In this document: in pieces, positions 16,270-25,018 of the stretch
Numbering within the stretch: the stretch's first letter is position 1
How the letters are laid out: each line of letters begins with the position of its first letter
DNA from: Nitrospirota bacterium
GTDB lineage: Bacteria > Nitrospirota > Thermodesulfovibrionia > Thermodesulfovibrionales > Magnetobacteriaceae
Assembly: GCA_015233015.1 (NCBI GenBank)
Contig: JADFYO010000007.1
Span: forward strand, 1-64,000
Length of the DNA: 64,000 bases
Reading direction: 5' to 3'
Notes under the pieces: generated by a model
Databases searched by the model: none
The model's input: the letters and a program-made list of their open reading frames with translations, nothing else
Told to the model about the DNA's origin: nothing
Program-made: the position numbers and the translations under genes

Positions 16270-18192
16270 TTACTTTACCTGCGCACCGGCTGCGATGTCC
16301 CTCTCTACCGTTATCAGCGTCAGCCCTCCTTCGGAGTCCGAGGCGGCCAGCACCATGCCCTGCGATTCCACGCCCATCAACTTCGCGGGCTTCAGGTTTG
16401 CCACTATTACTACGGTCTTGCCTACCAGCTCCTCCGGCTGATAGTGTTTCCCTATGCCTGCTACTATCTGGCGCTCCTCACCGGAGTCAACCGTCAGCCT
16501 GATCAGTTTATTTGAACCCTTGACTGCCTCGGCGGTTAGTACCCTCGCGGTCTTTAGCTTTACCTTTGCGAAATCGGTGATGTCTATTATGTCTATTACG
16601 TTTGCCATGGTTGTCATTGGTACCTCGTCTTTTTTTGGTTTGGCGGCAGATGGCTGCGGCGCCTTAGTGTCCGGTTCAATTCGTGGGAAAAGCTGCTCCA
16701 TTGCATGAATTGTTATATCTTTTTCAAGTAGCCCCCACTTAGCCGCTTGGGGAAGTTTTATATTTGATATGTCCCTCTGCGTTAAATGGTTGTAGAGCAT
16801 GCACATAGATTTTGGCATAAATGGATATAAATACAGGCTTACGAATCTGATACCCTCCAGTAGTGAATATATCACTGTACGCAGTCTGCCCCCGGTTTCG
16901 TTTGATTTGGCAAGTACCCAGGGCTTGTTCGTATCGATATATTTATTCAGATATGTTACGAGCGTCCAAATCTCGTCGAGTGCCTTATTGAAGGCAAGCT
17001 CATCGAGATGGCCATTGAGTTTCGACAAAATCCCCTCTGCGAGACGCTTTAGTTCCGGCTCAACCGCGTCAGGGGTTGGGATATTGCCGTTATAATATTT
17101 CGTCAGCATGGCAAATGACCTGCTGACCAGATTCCCAAGGTCATTGGCAAGGTCGGTATTAATCCTCCCGATAAGCGCCCCCTCAGAGAAATCCCCGTCA
17201 AGGCCGAACGTTACCTCGCGAAAGAGAAAATATCTCAGGGCGTCCGCTCCATATCGTTCAATTATATCAAACGGGTCAACCGCATTGCCCAGAGACTTCG
17301 ACATCTTTTGACCTTTGGTAGTCCACCACCCGTGAGCAAACAGGCGCTTTGGCAGGGGCATCCCCAAGGCCATCAACATAGCGCTCCAGAACACAGCGTG
17401 TGTGGTCAGAATATCCTTTCCTACTATGTGAACGGAGGCCGGCCAAAAGTCTTTCATATCGGCGCTTTTATAGCGTGTTGCCGAGTAATAGTTTATAAGG
17501 GCGTCAAACCATACATAGGTCACATAATTTTTATCAAACGGCATCGGCACACCCCATGAGAGCCTCTGGGACGGCCTCGATACGCACAAGTCCCCAAGTG
17601 CGTTCGACCTCAGAAACCCCAGTACCTCGTTTCGCCTGGATTCGGGCATTATATAGCCGGGATTGTCTTTTATGTGGCGTACGAGTGCGTCGTGATACTT
17701 TGACATCAGAAAGAAATAATTCTCCTCTTCTATATTCTCGACAGGTCTTCCGCAGTCAGGGCAGTTCCTGTCTTTTACGTCTTTGTCCGTCCAGAAACGT
17801 TCATCATGCGTACAGTACCAGCCTTCGTAACGGCGCTTTACAATTTCGCCCTTGTCGTAGAGGCGCTGAAGGAGCTCCTGTACTATCTCTATGTGCCCCG
17901 CGTCGGTAGTCCTGATGAATGCGTTATTTGTAATATCAAGTTTTGTCCAGAGATTTTCAAAATTCACACAGAGCTTGTCTGTGTGCTCCCTTGGGGATAA
18001 TCCTGCGTCGGAGGCAGCCTTAAGTACCTTCTGTCCGTGTTCGTCCGTACCTGTAAGGAAAAATACGGCGTTGCCCATCTGCCTGTTGAACCGCGCCAGT
18101 ATATCTGCCGCAACCGTCGTATAGGCGTGCCCGATATGCGGGACGTCGTTTACATAATATATCGGGGTTGTTACATAAAAAAAATCTTCCAT
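16270..18192 (-). CDS. metG: Methionyl-tRNA synthetase
   Basis: A 640-residue class I aminoacyl-tRNA synthetase that charges tRNA-Met, including the initiator tRNA. The Rossmann fold carries the HIGH motif (VPHIGHAYTT) and KMSKS (GQKMSKSLGN). A zinc-binding insert contains CTHDERFW and NCPDCGRPV. The C-terminal ~110 residues (DFAKVKLKTARVLTAEAV to the end) are an EMAPII/Trbp111-type tRNA-binding dimerisation domain. This is the long form of the enzyme and the length is normal. It heads a leftward run of housekeeping genes with the ricT-like, holB and tmk genes upstream. Confidence 0.97.
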   Translation of the reverse strand: MEDFFYVTTPIYYVNDVPHIGHAYTTVAADILARFNRQMGNAVFFLTGTDEHGQKVLKAASDAGLSPREHTDKLCVNFENLWTKLDITNNAFIRTTDAGHIEIVQELLQRLYDKGEIVKRRYEGWYCTHDERFWTDKDVKDRNCPDCGRPVENIEEENYFFLMSKYHDALVRHIKDNPGYIMPESRRNEVLGFLRSNALGDLCVSRPSQRLSWGVPMPFDKNYVTYVWFDALINYYSATRYKSADMKDFWPASVHIVGKDILTTHAVFWSAMLMALGMPLPKRLFAHGWWTTKGQKMSKSLGNAVDPFDIIERYGADALRYFLFREVTFGLDGDFSEGALIGRINTDLANDLGNLVSRSFAMLTKYYNGNIPTPDAVEPELKRLAEGILSKLNGHLDELAFNKALDEIWTLVTYLNKYIDTNKPWVLAKSNETGGRLRTVIYSLLEGIRFVSLYLYPFMPKSMCMLYNHLTQRDISNIKLPQAAKWGLLEKDITIHAMEQLFPRIEPDTKAPQPSAAKPKKDEVPMTTMANVIDIIDITDFAKVKLKTARVLTAEAVKGSNKLIRLTVDSGEERQIVAGIGKHYQPEELVGKTVVIVANLKPAKLMGVESQGMVLAASDSEGGLTLITVERDIAAGAQVK

Positions 18193-18233
18193 GATAAAAT
18201 ATGGCCTCCATCGGCGTTACGGTTTCTTTGGCG

Positions 18234-19307
18234 TTACGGTTTCTTTTTAGCCTTGAACTTTCTGAATCTCCATTTGTTTTTCTTCCCGGTGGGTTCTGCT
18301 TTCGCGTCCGCAGGTGTGTCCTTAGGCGCATCTGGATTGGCTTCAGGGTTTGCCGGTTCCTGTGGGACGGCCTTCGCCTCAACTGCCTCTTTTGTCTCTA
18401 TCAGAGGGGCAGCCGGGGAATGTCTCTTAGTAAAGTGCTTTTTCCTGCGGTCACGATTTTTCAATGCCCCTGTGCCGTTTTCAAGTGTGGGGTCTGTGGC
18501 TTCTCCGCCGGTTATACCGGGGGACTTGGCGTCTTCACGGCTGTCGCCAAATTTTGATCGCGAATGTCTCTCCTCTGCCGTGTTAATAGAAAACTCGTTT
18601 TTCGCTTCGCCGATTAAATCCTCCAGAGCAACATCTTCTTTGATTATTATGGCATCTTCCGGGACGCACTCTGAATGGAAATCCTCCACTTCAAACCCAA
18701 GGCAGCACATCAGCCTGCCACAAAGCCCCGATAATTTGCCGGGATTTAAGACAAGGTCTTGTTTTTTTGCCATTCTGATAGAAATTGGGGCAAAATTCGA
18801 CAGAAATGTCCTGCAGCATACCTCCCTGCCGCATATGCCTATCCCCCCTATGAGCTTTGTCTCATCCCTTACGCCAATTTGGCGCATCTCTATTCGCGTC
18901 TTGAATCTTGACGCAAGGTCCTTCACAAGCTCCCTGAAATCTATCCTGCCGTCGGCCGTAAAATAAAACACTATGCGCCGCCTGTCAAGGGTTACTTCCG
19001 TATGCACCAGTTTCATGGGAAGTCCGCGAATGGCTATCCTCTCCGTACAGTACTCTCTTGTCTCTTGTTCCAGAAGATCGTTGCTTACCTTTGCATTTAT
19101 GTCCTCTTCGGTAACGCTTCGGATGACTTTCTTTAGCTCCTTATCGGCGGCTTCTATGGTTTTCTCCCCAATCACTATGTTTCCTATAGTCAGGCCAAAA
19201 CTCGATTCCACCACGACGAAATCGCCAACCTTTACTGTAAGACCGTCTATCTCGAAATCGTAAATCTTGCCGCATTTCTTAAATCTGATACCAACAACTG
19301 TAGGCAT
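18234..19307 (-). CDS. PSP1-domain protein, RicT/YaaT-like
   Basis: 357 residues. The first ~250 form a PSP1 domain like that of Bacillus RicT (YaaT): MPTVVGIRFKKCGKIYDF, VVESSFGLTIGNIV, RRRIVFYFTADGRIDFRELV and the Cys-rich GGIGICGREVCCRTFL...GLCGRLMCCLGFE, which may bind an iron-sulfur cluster. The last ~100 residues are a low-complexity, Lys/Ala/Pro-rich, highly basic tail (ending KNKWRFRKFKAKKKP), which may bind RNA. In Bacillus RicT acts in RNA maturation and phosphorelay; here the role is inferred only. Being next to holB and tmk is the common arrangement of this family. Confidence 0.88.
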   Translation of the reverse strand: MPTVVGIRFKKCGKIYDFEIDGLTVKVGDFVVVESSFGLTIGNIVIGEKTIEAADKELKKVIRSVTEEDINAKVSNDLLEQETREYCTERIAIRGLPMKLVHTEVTLDRRRIVFYFTADGRIDFRELVKDLASRFKTRIEMRQIGVRDETKLIGGIGICGREVCCRTFLSNFAPISIRMAKKQDLVLNPGKLSGLCGRLMCCLGFEVEDFHSECVPEDAIIIKEDVALEDLIGEAKNEFSINTAEERHSRSKFGDSREDAKSPGITGGEATDPTLENGTGALKNRDRRKKHFTKRHSPAAPLIETKEAVEAKAVPQEPANPEANPDAPKDTPADAKAEPTGKKNKWRFRKFKAKKKP

Positions 19308-19322
19308 ATTCAGTAAACCCCT

Positions 19323-20351
19323 TTATTTAGAGCTATTGGAGACACTCCTGAAAACGTCTCTGAGTTTTGAGGCTGTATAATTAAACACAATGCCCTTGTT
19401 TATATTCAACACGAAATACCTGCTCAGGTTGAAAAAGGTTTCATAACAATCTATTATCGCCTCAATATCAGTGCCTGTGCACAGTCCGGTAATCTCTGCC
19501 TTCTTGTCCATATTCAATAAGGCGGTGTGTCCCAGTTTCAACACTGCCATATCCCTGAGAAACGTCATCGCGGCCTCAAACCATAAGGACATCTCCTGTC
19601 TGTCTTTCCACTGTTGTGCGTCCCTGCCGCCGGCCATTCCCGTAAACGTCAGAAGCGCCCTGTTGCGCACGCTTACCAGTGCGTCGTTTAACATAGCTCC
19701 CGCGCTGCCGTTTGACAAGCCGATTTGTTCGTCCGTCACCTCAGCACCCTTTTTGTCCGCTATAGCACGTAATACCTTAAAAGAAAGAGGTACAAAGGGT
19801 ACATTTACGCACCTTGAGCGTATCGTATCCAACAGGAGCTCCTTCTTGTGGGTTATCAACACGATGACGCTGCCCGCTGTGGGCTCTTCGAGGGTCTTAA
19901 GAAAGGCATTTCCGGCCTGAGGATTCATCGCATGAGCATCTTTAATTATAACTGCCTTTCCCCGCCACTCCATAGCGCTGGTCGATAAGAACTCGCCTGC
20001 CTCCCTGATTTGATCTATTTGTATAACCCGGCTCACTTCTTTGGCTTGACCAGTTTTGTCAGCCTTCGCAGCCTTGTCCTTGACGGTGTCCTCAGGGGTT
20101 ATTACCCTTAGGTCGGGATGCACAAGTGAGTCCGTGTTTTTACATGAGCGGCAGCTGCCGCAAAAATTCCCCTCTCCGGCAGAGACAGCGTCTTCACAGT
20201 GCATCGCCTTTATAAATGAAAAGGCCGCCGTTGTCTTTCCCACTCCGCGAGGACCGGCAAATAAATATGCGGGGACAATCCTTCCTGTATTGAGCATTCC
20301 GCCGAGTATTCTCAACGCCCTTGGTTGACCCATTAACTTGTTTAACGGCAT
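19323..20351 (-). CDS. holB: DNA polymerase III delta prime subunit
   Basis: A 342-residue clamp-loader subunit (AAA+ fold). It has a P-loop (GPRGVGKTTAAF), four cysteines of the zinc module (NFCGSCRSCKN region), the sensor/Walker-B-like region AVIIKDAHAMNPQAGNAFLK, and SRC-type arginine finger (IRSRCVNVPF). A long insertion replaces the normal distance between zinc module and Walker B (EDTVKDKAAKADKTGQAKEV). It loads the sliding clamp onto DNA. It overlaps the end of tmk by ten bases and is followed by ricT-like after ~15 bases, so tmk-holB-ricT-metG form one operon. Confidence 0.92.
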   Translation of the reverse strand: MPLNKLMGQPRALRILGGMLNTGRIVPAYLFAGPRGVGKTTAAFSFIKAMHCEDAVSAGEGNFCGSCRSCKNTDSLVHPDLRVITPEDTVKDKAAKADKTGQAKEVSRVIQIDQIREAGEFLSTSAMEWRGKAVIIKDAHAMNPQAGNAFLKTLEEPTAGSVIVLITHKKELLLDTIRSRCVNVPFVPLSFKVLRAIADKKGAEVTDEQIGLSNGSAGAMLNDALVSVRNRALLTFTGMAGGRDAQQWKDRQEMSLWFEAAMTFLRDMAVLKLGHTALLNMDKKAEITGLCTGTDIEAIIDCYETFFNLSRYFVLNINKGIVFNYTASKLRDVFRSVSNSSK

Positions 20352-20959
20352 CGCAGCCTTTCCTCTATTGCCGCAACTATCGCCTTCGTTACAACGGCAG
20401 TATCTGTCGAGGCGTCAATCAGCTTAATACGCCCAGGCTCCGTTTTTGCCAATTCCAGAAACCCGGCGCGAACCTTTTCGTGAAAGACAAGAGGCTCAAG
20501 CTCAAACCGGTCTGACTTGCTTGCCGCTTGATTTCTGCCGAGGCCAATATTGGGGGACAGATCAAGTAAAAAGGTCATATCGGGGCGAAGGCCTCCTGTT
20601 GCTATTTTATCGATTTCCATAATCAGCCGCTTATCAAGCCCCCTGCCATAGCACTGATAGGCAATGGTTGAATCAGTAAACCTGTCCGTTATGACAACGG
20701 CGCGATTCTCTATCGCAGGGGAAATCACCTCTGCCAGGTGCTGCGCCCTTGCCGCGTTATATAGCAGGAGTTCCGTCAGTGGGGTCATATGTTGAAAACT
20801 ATTATCGAGTAAGATTTCCCTTATTCTCCTGCCTGTTTCTGTGCCGCCCGGTTCAAACGTGGCTACTGTCTCAAAGCCCGCTGCGCGTAACTGCTCCGAT
20901 ACCAGTCGAACCTGAGTGGTCTTGCCCGCCCCTTCTATGCCTTCAATAGATATAAATAT
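20342..20959 (-). CDS. tmk: Thymidylate kinase with a probable AUA start codon
   Basis: dTMP kinase, making dTDP for DNA synthesis. The protein reads (M)FISIEGIEGAGKTTQVRLV at the N-terminus with the P-loop, then the DR motif TDRFTDSTIAYQ, the lid region and the typical C-terminus; from 20959 it has 205 residues, the family norm. The only ATG in frame is far inside (20788), which would delete the P-loop. Upstream of the P-loop there is a stop (TAATGG...) and no ATG, GTG or TTG. The codon at 20957-20959 is ATA, eight bases after GAGGAGG, and falls exactly where the family has Met. AUA is therefore the likely start; ACG or ATT are alternatives. It follows the core-metE-like gene by 27 bases. 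Confidence 0.88.
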   Translation of the reverse strand: MFISIEGIEGAGKTTQVRLVSEQLRAAGFETVATFEPGGTETGRRIREILLDNSFQHMTPLTELLLYNAARAQHLAEVISPAIENRAVVITDRFTDSTIAYQCYGRGLDKRLIMEIDKIATGGLRPDMTFLLDLSPNIGLGRNQAASKSDRFELEPLVFHEKVRAGFLELAKTEPGRIKLIDASTDTAVVTKAIVAAIEERLRCR

Positions 20960-20986
20960 CGCCGTTGCCTCCTCAAATAAAATCCA

Positions 20987-22024
20987 TTACAGGTTCTCCG
21001 CAAGGAGGTATTGCTTCAATCCCTTCAGGAGGGCAAACACCTTCTCTGACTCTGCCGTGCTTAACGAACCCGTGCCACACGACGGCGTAAGCATGATGTT
21101 GGAAACAAGCAAGCTGTCAAACTTTTGAAGCCTTTCGTAACGCTCCATGAATTTCCTCTTTATCCCATCGGCGTCTTCAGTTCTTACCGTCTCGGTCGTA
21201 GGAACGATACCCCAGGCCATTGTGCCTCCGGCTGCAACATAATCAATCATTTCATCGCGATAAATCGCTATGGCGTCGAAATACCCGTAGGCATCGAAAT
21301 TTACAATGTCCGGCCTGACATTGAAGACCATAGGCCAGTCACAGTTGCCGCAGCAGTGCAGGCCGGCAACAGCGCCGGTCTGTTTCACACCGTCGATGGT
21401 CTGCTTTAAGAGCCTTGTGATCTCTGCCCCGGAAATCCCCAAATACGCGCTTGAGCCGACTGAGGAAAGCACCGGCTCATCGATAAAGATGATGACCGTG
21501 TCGGCCAGTTCTTTTAGCCTCTCCACCTGCCACGCGGCCTTAGAGATCAGCAGCATGACGGCGATTTCCCTGAGTTCCTCGTCGTAAAAAATGTCTCTGC
21601 CGTCACGGTCTTTCAATCCAAGGGTAAAGGTCATGGGGCCGGTTATATGTCCTTTGATAAATGGCAATTTCCCTCCAGATTGCAGGAGGTGCGTACTTCG
21701 CAATTCCCTGAGCATCCCGTAAAACCCCGCGGCATAGAACTCCGATATGGAAGATACAGGAGCGACATCTGAGTATGCCTCATAAAACTGTCTCAGAGGC
21801 GTGTCGTCCTCTTGTCTTTCTATCCAGACGCGCTCTCTCGATTCGTCTATTTTTACAAAAGGCATCCCCTCCGAGTACTGCAGGAGCATGGATTCGGTGA
21901 ATGCCCTTCTCGGCAGCTGAGGCCAAAACGGTATGTCAAAGTTTTCAATCACCGCGCTGCACGCCTCCCTTGCGTTATCATAGGGGAGACTTCCAATGCC
22001 GGTCGTAGTAAATTTAGGGAACAT
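20987..22024 (-). CDS. Core-MetE-like methionine synthase (UROD/MetE-type methyltransferase)
   Basis: A 345-residue protein equal in size to the C-terminal catalytic half of cobalamin-independent methionine synthase. It begins FPKFTTTGIGSLPY, has a catalytic acid region (VIIFIDEPVLSSVGS), the zinc ligands His-x-Cys at GLHCCGNCDW and a distal Cys at MLTPSCGTGSL. It lacks the N-terminal half needed for 5-methyltetrahydrofolate use. In related anaerobes such short proteins are thought to transfer a methyl group from a corrinoid protein to homocysteine, so methionine synthesis is plausible but the donor is inferred. It is the first gene of the run with tmk and holB. An uncharacterised methyltransferase remains possible. 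Confidence 0.8.
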   Translation of the reverse strand: MFPKFTTTGIGSLPYDNAREACSAVIENFDIPFWPQLPRRAFTESMLLQYSEGMPFVKIDESRERVWIERQEDDTPLRQFYEAYSDVAPVSSISEFYAAGFYGMLRELRSTHLLQSGGKLPFIKGHITGPMTFTLGLKDRDGRDIFYDEELREIAVMLLISKAAWQVERLKELADTVIIFIDEPVLSSVGSSAYLGISGAEITRLLKQTIDGVKQTGAVAGLHCCGNCDWPMVFNVRPDIVNFDAYGYFDAIAIYRDEMIDYVAAGGTMAWGIVPTTETVRTEDADGIKRKFMERYERLQKFDSLLVSNIMLTPSCGTGSLSTAESEKVFALLKGLKQYLLAENL

Positions 22025-22217
22025 GACTTATAGATAATAACCTATCCTTGGTGGTTGTTACAAGTGTTCGACTCCAGGGCAAACACATTATGTATTTTAT
22101 TGCCTGTGATTCCCGCATTTCAATACCCGCCCACAGGTGCCGTGCAAATACAAACGTTGGTGGCAATAGGGGTGAAGGGGGATTATCCCCCTTCGTCTTT
22201 AATCCTTTAAGTAAATG

Positions 22218-23051
22218 TTAACTGTTCTGACCGGAACTCGCCATGTAATCAGACGGCATAAAGGCTACAGGGACGCTGAGGCCGGCCAACGGCCTGGCGG
22301 ACCTGATGTTGTAAACGGACATCAACGCTACCATGTTTGCCGCCTTTGACTTATTGAGCTTTGCCCTTAGAGCAGCGAGCATAACGTCCTTCTGCTGCAC
22401 TTTGTGATTAGTGAGCCTGGCGTTTTGAGCTAAGGGCCGAATGTCTTTACGATTGGATACAGTATAAACAGTCTGGCCGCTGTCCTTTGATTTAGCAATA
22501 TAGGCGTTTTTGAGCTGTGAGCCAGTGAGCATACGTTTCATAAGCACGGCATTTTTGTAATCGACAAAAGCGATTTTACTAAGCCTGTATGGTAAAGTCT
22601 TCATATCTGTTATATCGACATACCTGGTTTTGGAACCGTCTTTGAGGATGTAATCGATTGTTACCAATGAGACGCCCTTGTTAACGATGCCTAAATCCTT
22701 AGCGCATTTAAAAGAGACATCGATATCCCTTGATTTTACAAATGGTCCACGGTCAGTTATGTTAACCCTTGTGGATTTGCCATTTTTGGGATTTGTGACC
22801 CTGAGGTTCGTGCCGAAAGGGAGCGTCTTATGAGCGGCCTGAGATGAGTTCATATCATAGATAACGCCAGAAGACGTTCTCCTGCCGTGATATTCTTTTC
22901 CAAACCATGAAGCAGCGGCATATTTTCGTGCCTCAGCTTTTCGCGCCTCTGAAGGAGCCGCTGGCAATCCAACAACAAGAATTAGTACAAATGAAACCAC
23001 TAAAACATTAAACGTGTAACCGCGATTGAATAAGGGTGTGCTTTGTTTCAT
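22218..23051 (-). CDS. rlpA: RlpA-family septal ring lytic transglycosylase
   Basis: 277 residues. A membrane anchor or signal peptide (FNVLVVSFVLILVVGLPAAPSEA) is followed by the double-psi beta-barrel of RlpA (ASWFGKEYHGRRTSSGVIYD, AAHKTLPFGTNLRVTN, NITDRGPFVKSRDIDVSF). RlpA cleaves glycan strands lacking stem peptides during septum separation. The ~130-residue C-terminal region is not a SPOR domain and I do not recognise it. A second RlpA with a SPOR domain lies at 48077-48772. The start is preceded by GGAGGT on the leftward strand. Confidence 0.88.
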   Translation of the reverse strand: MKQSTPLFNRGYTFNVLVVSFVLILVVGLPAAPSEARKAEARKYAAASWFGKEYHGRRTSSGVIYDMNSSQAAHKTLPFGTNLRVTNPKNGKSTRVNITDRGPFVKSRDIDVSFKCAKDLGIVNKGVSLVTIDYILKDGSKTRYVDITDMKTLPYRLSKIAFVDYKNAVLMKRMLTGSQLKNAYIAKSKDSGQTVYTVSNRKDIRPLAQNARLTNHKVQQKDVMLAALRAKLNKSKAANMVALMSVYNIRSARPLAGLSVPVAFMPSDYMASSGQNS

Positions 23052-23600
23052 AAAAACCTCCAGACGTTTACATTTTATTACTACTGTTGTGTTGAGCTAT
23101 AGCTGCAACTTTTAGTTGGAAATAATACGGCGTTCATCGTTATAAAAGGCAGATAAGTCTGCGATACATTACATTACCGATTAAATGCCGGGATTATGAC
23201 AGAACTAAACGGGATTTACCCACCAGTTAACCCCACTGCCAATCTTATACTCTAACGCCTGCCGGATAAAATGCCTGCCAACCCTAATGTGCGACGACAT
23301 TCATTTGTGGCGACGTTCATGTGTGGCGACGCTGCTGACTGTTGATATTGCCGACCGCCAAGCAGAGAGTATAGATTTTGCGTCTGCCCCAACCGGTTTC
23401 ATGTTACAATAAAAACAAATAAGTTGTCAAGGGGGGTTTTATTAATTTTTTTTATTAACTTATTAATATTTTTTGTGGTAAGATATGTCATGTGTTTTGG
23501 CATAACAATAAATACTTATAAATTGCCGCCTTATGGATACCGGATGGCAATTGGGGCAGGCGTGTCAATTGGGGCAGGTACACAAGGGCGCGTGTGAACG
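23052..23600. other. 550-base AT-rich intergenic region
   Basis: No convincing gene. The rlpA-proximal part holds a short near-tandem GTGGCGACGTTCATGTGTGG cluster (23285-23330). The centre (23430-23480) is very AT-rich. The end, just before the LysR gene, has two copies of CAATTGGGGCAGG 18 bases apart (23548 and 23566), listed separately. Confidence 0.4.
23548..23578. promoter_or_regulatory. Direct repeats preceding the LysR gene
   Basis: CAATTGGGGCAGG occurs twice with 18-base spacing, ending 22 bases before the LysR start codon. That is a typical position for autoregulator binding, but direct repeats are not the classic inverted T-N11-A site, so the assignment is tentative. Confidence 0.35.
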
Positions 23601-24518
23601 ATGGATGATAAATTAAGGGTATTTTGTACGGTTGCCGATCTGAGAAGTTTTTCGAAGGCGTCTGATGTTATTCATCTGACTCAGCCTGCCGTGAGTTCTC
23701 AGATACAGGTTTTAGAGGATATTTATGACACAAAACTCTTTGAACGCACAACAAGCAGCGTAATACTGACGGCTTCCGGCGAAATTCTCTACGAATACGC
23801 AAAAAAAATATTATCGTTATACTCGGATGCCGAGAAGACTATCTGTAAACTGACGGGGGTAGTAAAAGGGTCAATTAAAATTGGAGCCACATCTTTGGTT
23901 GGACACTACATGCTTACGTCAATGCTGGCCGATTATAAGAAAATAAGTCCCAAGTTAAAAATATTTCTTCGTTTTGGCAACTCCAAAAGGGTAATAGAGA
24001 TGATGAACACTGGCGCAATCGACTTAGGTTTTGTCGAAGGCAGGGTAAAAGGCTATAAGATAACAGCCGACAAGCTCTGCACAGACGAATTGTTTCTTAT
24101 TGTACCGGTGTGGCATCCATTTGCTAAGTTCGATGACATCTCCATTGAAAAGGTACTCAGGGAGACTTTTATCATCAGAGAAGATGTCTCGAGCGCGGGG
24201 AAATTAGTCGAGGAGTTTTTTTTCAAGTGCAGGGTAAATATGCAGAGCCTGAAAATCTTTATGGTTTCAGAGAGTATAGAGGCGATAAAAAACGCCATAC
24301 ATGAAGGGCTGGGCGTTTCGTTTTTGTCTAAACTTGCGGTAAAAAAAGAAATTCTTGACGGGCAGTTCAAGGCCCTGAGAATAAAGAAAAACAAAATCAC
24401 TCAGGATATTTCGGTAATCTATGGCAAGAAGAACAATGCATCCTACATGGTTGAGGATTTTTTGGCGTTTGCCATGAGTTATAATTATGAAGGGATATTT
24501 GGGGAGATGCTGCCCTGA
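23601..24518 (+). CDS. LysR-family transcriptional regulator
   Basis: A 305-residue LysR regulator. Residues 1-60 form the winged helix-turn-helix (MDDKLRVFCTVADLRSFSKA ... LTQPAVSSQIQVLED), and from ~90 the periplasmic-binding-protein-like effector domain (GSIKIGATSLVGHYMLTSML, then FVEGRVKGYKI, ISVIYGKKN). Conserved Thr/Gln in the recognition helix are present. By analogy it resembles the CysB/CysL-type branch that reads sulfur or anion signals, but the ligand cannot be read from sequence. No metabolic gene is adjacent; the next gene is a small unknown protein. Repeated elements upstream may be its own operator. Confidence 0.9.
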   Translation: MDDKLRVFCTVADLRSFSKASDVIHLTQPAVSSQIQVLEDIYDTKLFERTTSSVILTASGEILYEYAKKILSLYSDAEKTICKLTGVVKGSIKIGATSLVGHYMLTSMLADYKKISPKLKIFLRFGNSKRVIEMMNTGAIDLGFVEGRVKGYKITADKLCTDELFLIVPVWHPFAKFDDISIEKVLRETFIIREDVSSAGKLVEEFFFKCRVNMQSLKIFMVSESIEAIKNAIHEGLGVSFLSKLAVKKEILDGQFKALRIKKNKITQDISVIYGKKNNASYMVEDFLAFAMSYNYEGIFGEMLP

Positions 24519-24592
24519 GAGGTTGATTATTTTAAGATATTATGTTAGTATTATAAATAGTTTAGTGATCAAATCAGACAGGGGGTATTGGT

Positions 24593-24928
24593 ATGACGAT
24601 AGGGCATAGCCCTGCAGGCCGTGCGGTAGGCGCCGCCGCCGTGGATATTAATTCCAAGCCGGCGAAAGATGCTGCGAAAGTGCCGGAAAATGAAAAAGCC
24701 GGCGAAAAAGCCGCCACAGAGGCTTATACCATAGGAATAAGCAATGCCAAAATGCCCGGGTTGAATGCTGACACTACAATAAAAAATGAGGCTGACGCCT
24801 TGAATTCGGCTGAGATGGCTAAGAAGAAAATCATTCAAAATCCCAATAATGCCATCGGCTCGCTTGTCTTCAACAATTCAAGGGTCGCCAATCTGATGAA
24901 GGGGCTGGCCGGGACGGCTGCGACTTAA
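24593..24928 (+). CDS. Small hypothetical protein, flagellin-tail-like C-terminus
   Basis: A 111-residue hydrophilic protein, rich in Ala, Lys and Asn (VDINSKPAKDAAKVPENEKA), with no signal peptide or membrane helix. The C-terminal third, ADALNSAEMAKKKIIQNPNN then AIGSLVFNNSRVANLMKG, resembles short putative motility proteins and the terminal helix of flagellins, but the likeness is weak. It has a ribosome-like GGGGG before the start. A rho-independent terminator follows. Function unknown. Confidence 0.6.
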   Translation: MTIGHSPAGRAVGAAAVDINSKPAKDAAKVPENEKAGEKAATEAYTIGISNAKMPGLNADTTIKNEADALNSAEMAKKKIIQNPNNAIGSLVFNNSRVANLMKGLAGTAAT

Positions 24929-24943
24929 AACATAAATCAGCCG

Positions 24944-24980
24944 CCGCTACGCATAAAGCCTTAATAGCGGAGTGTTTTTT
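24944..24980 (+). terminator. Probable rho-independent terminator
   Basis: Stem CCGCTA / TAGCGG with a 15-base loop, then AGTG and six T residues. It is placed right after the small protein and 40 bases before the sensor-cyclase start. The stem is short, so confidence is moderate. Confidence 0.55.
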
Positions 24981-25018
24981 AAATGAGAAGTCTGATGGGC
25001 GCTTGAGAAAACAGTATT

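Noticed and set aside
20342-20788. Tmk as a 148-residue protein from the first in-frame ATG
   Set aside because: It would lose the P-loop, which is clearly encoded upstream.
22025-22217. A riboswitch (cobalamin or SAM) before the core-metE-like gene
   Set aside because: No cobalamin-box or SAM-box motif could be found in the leader.
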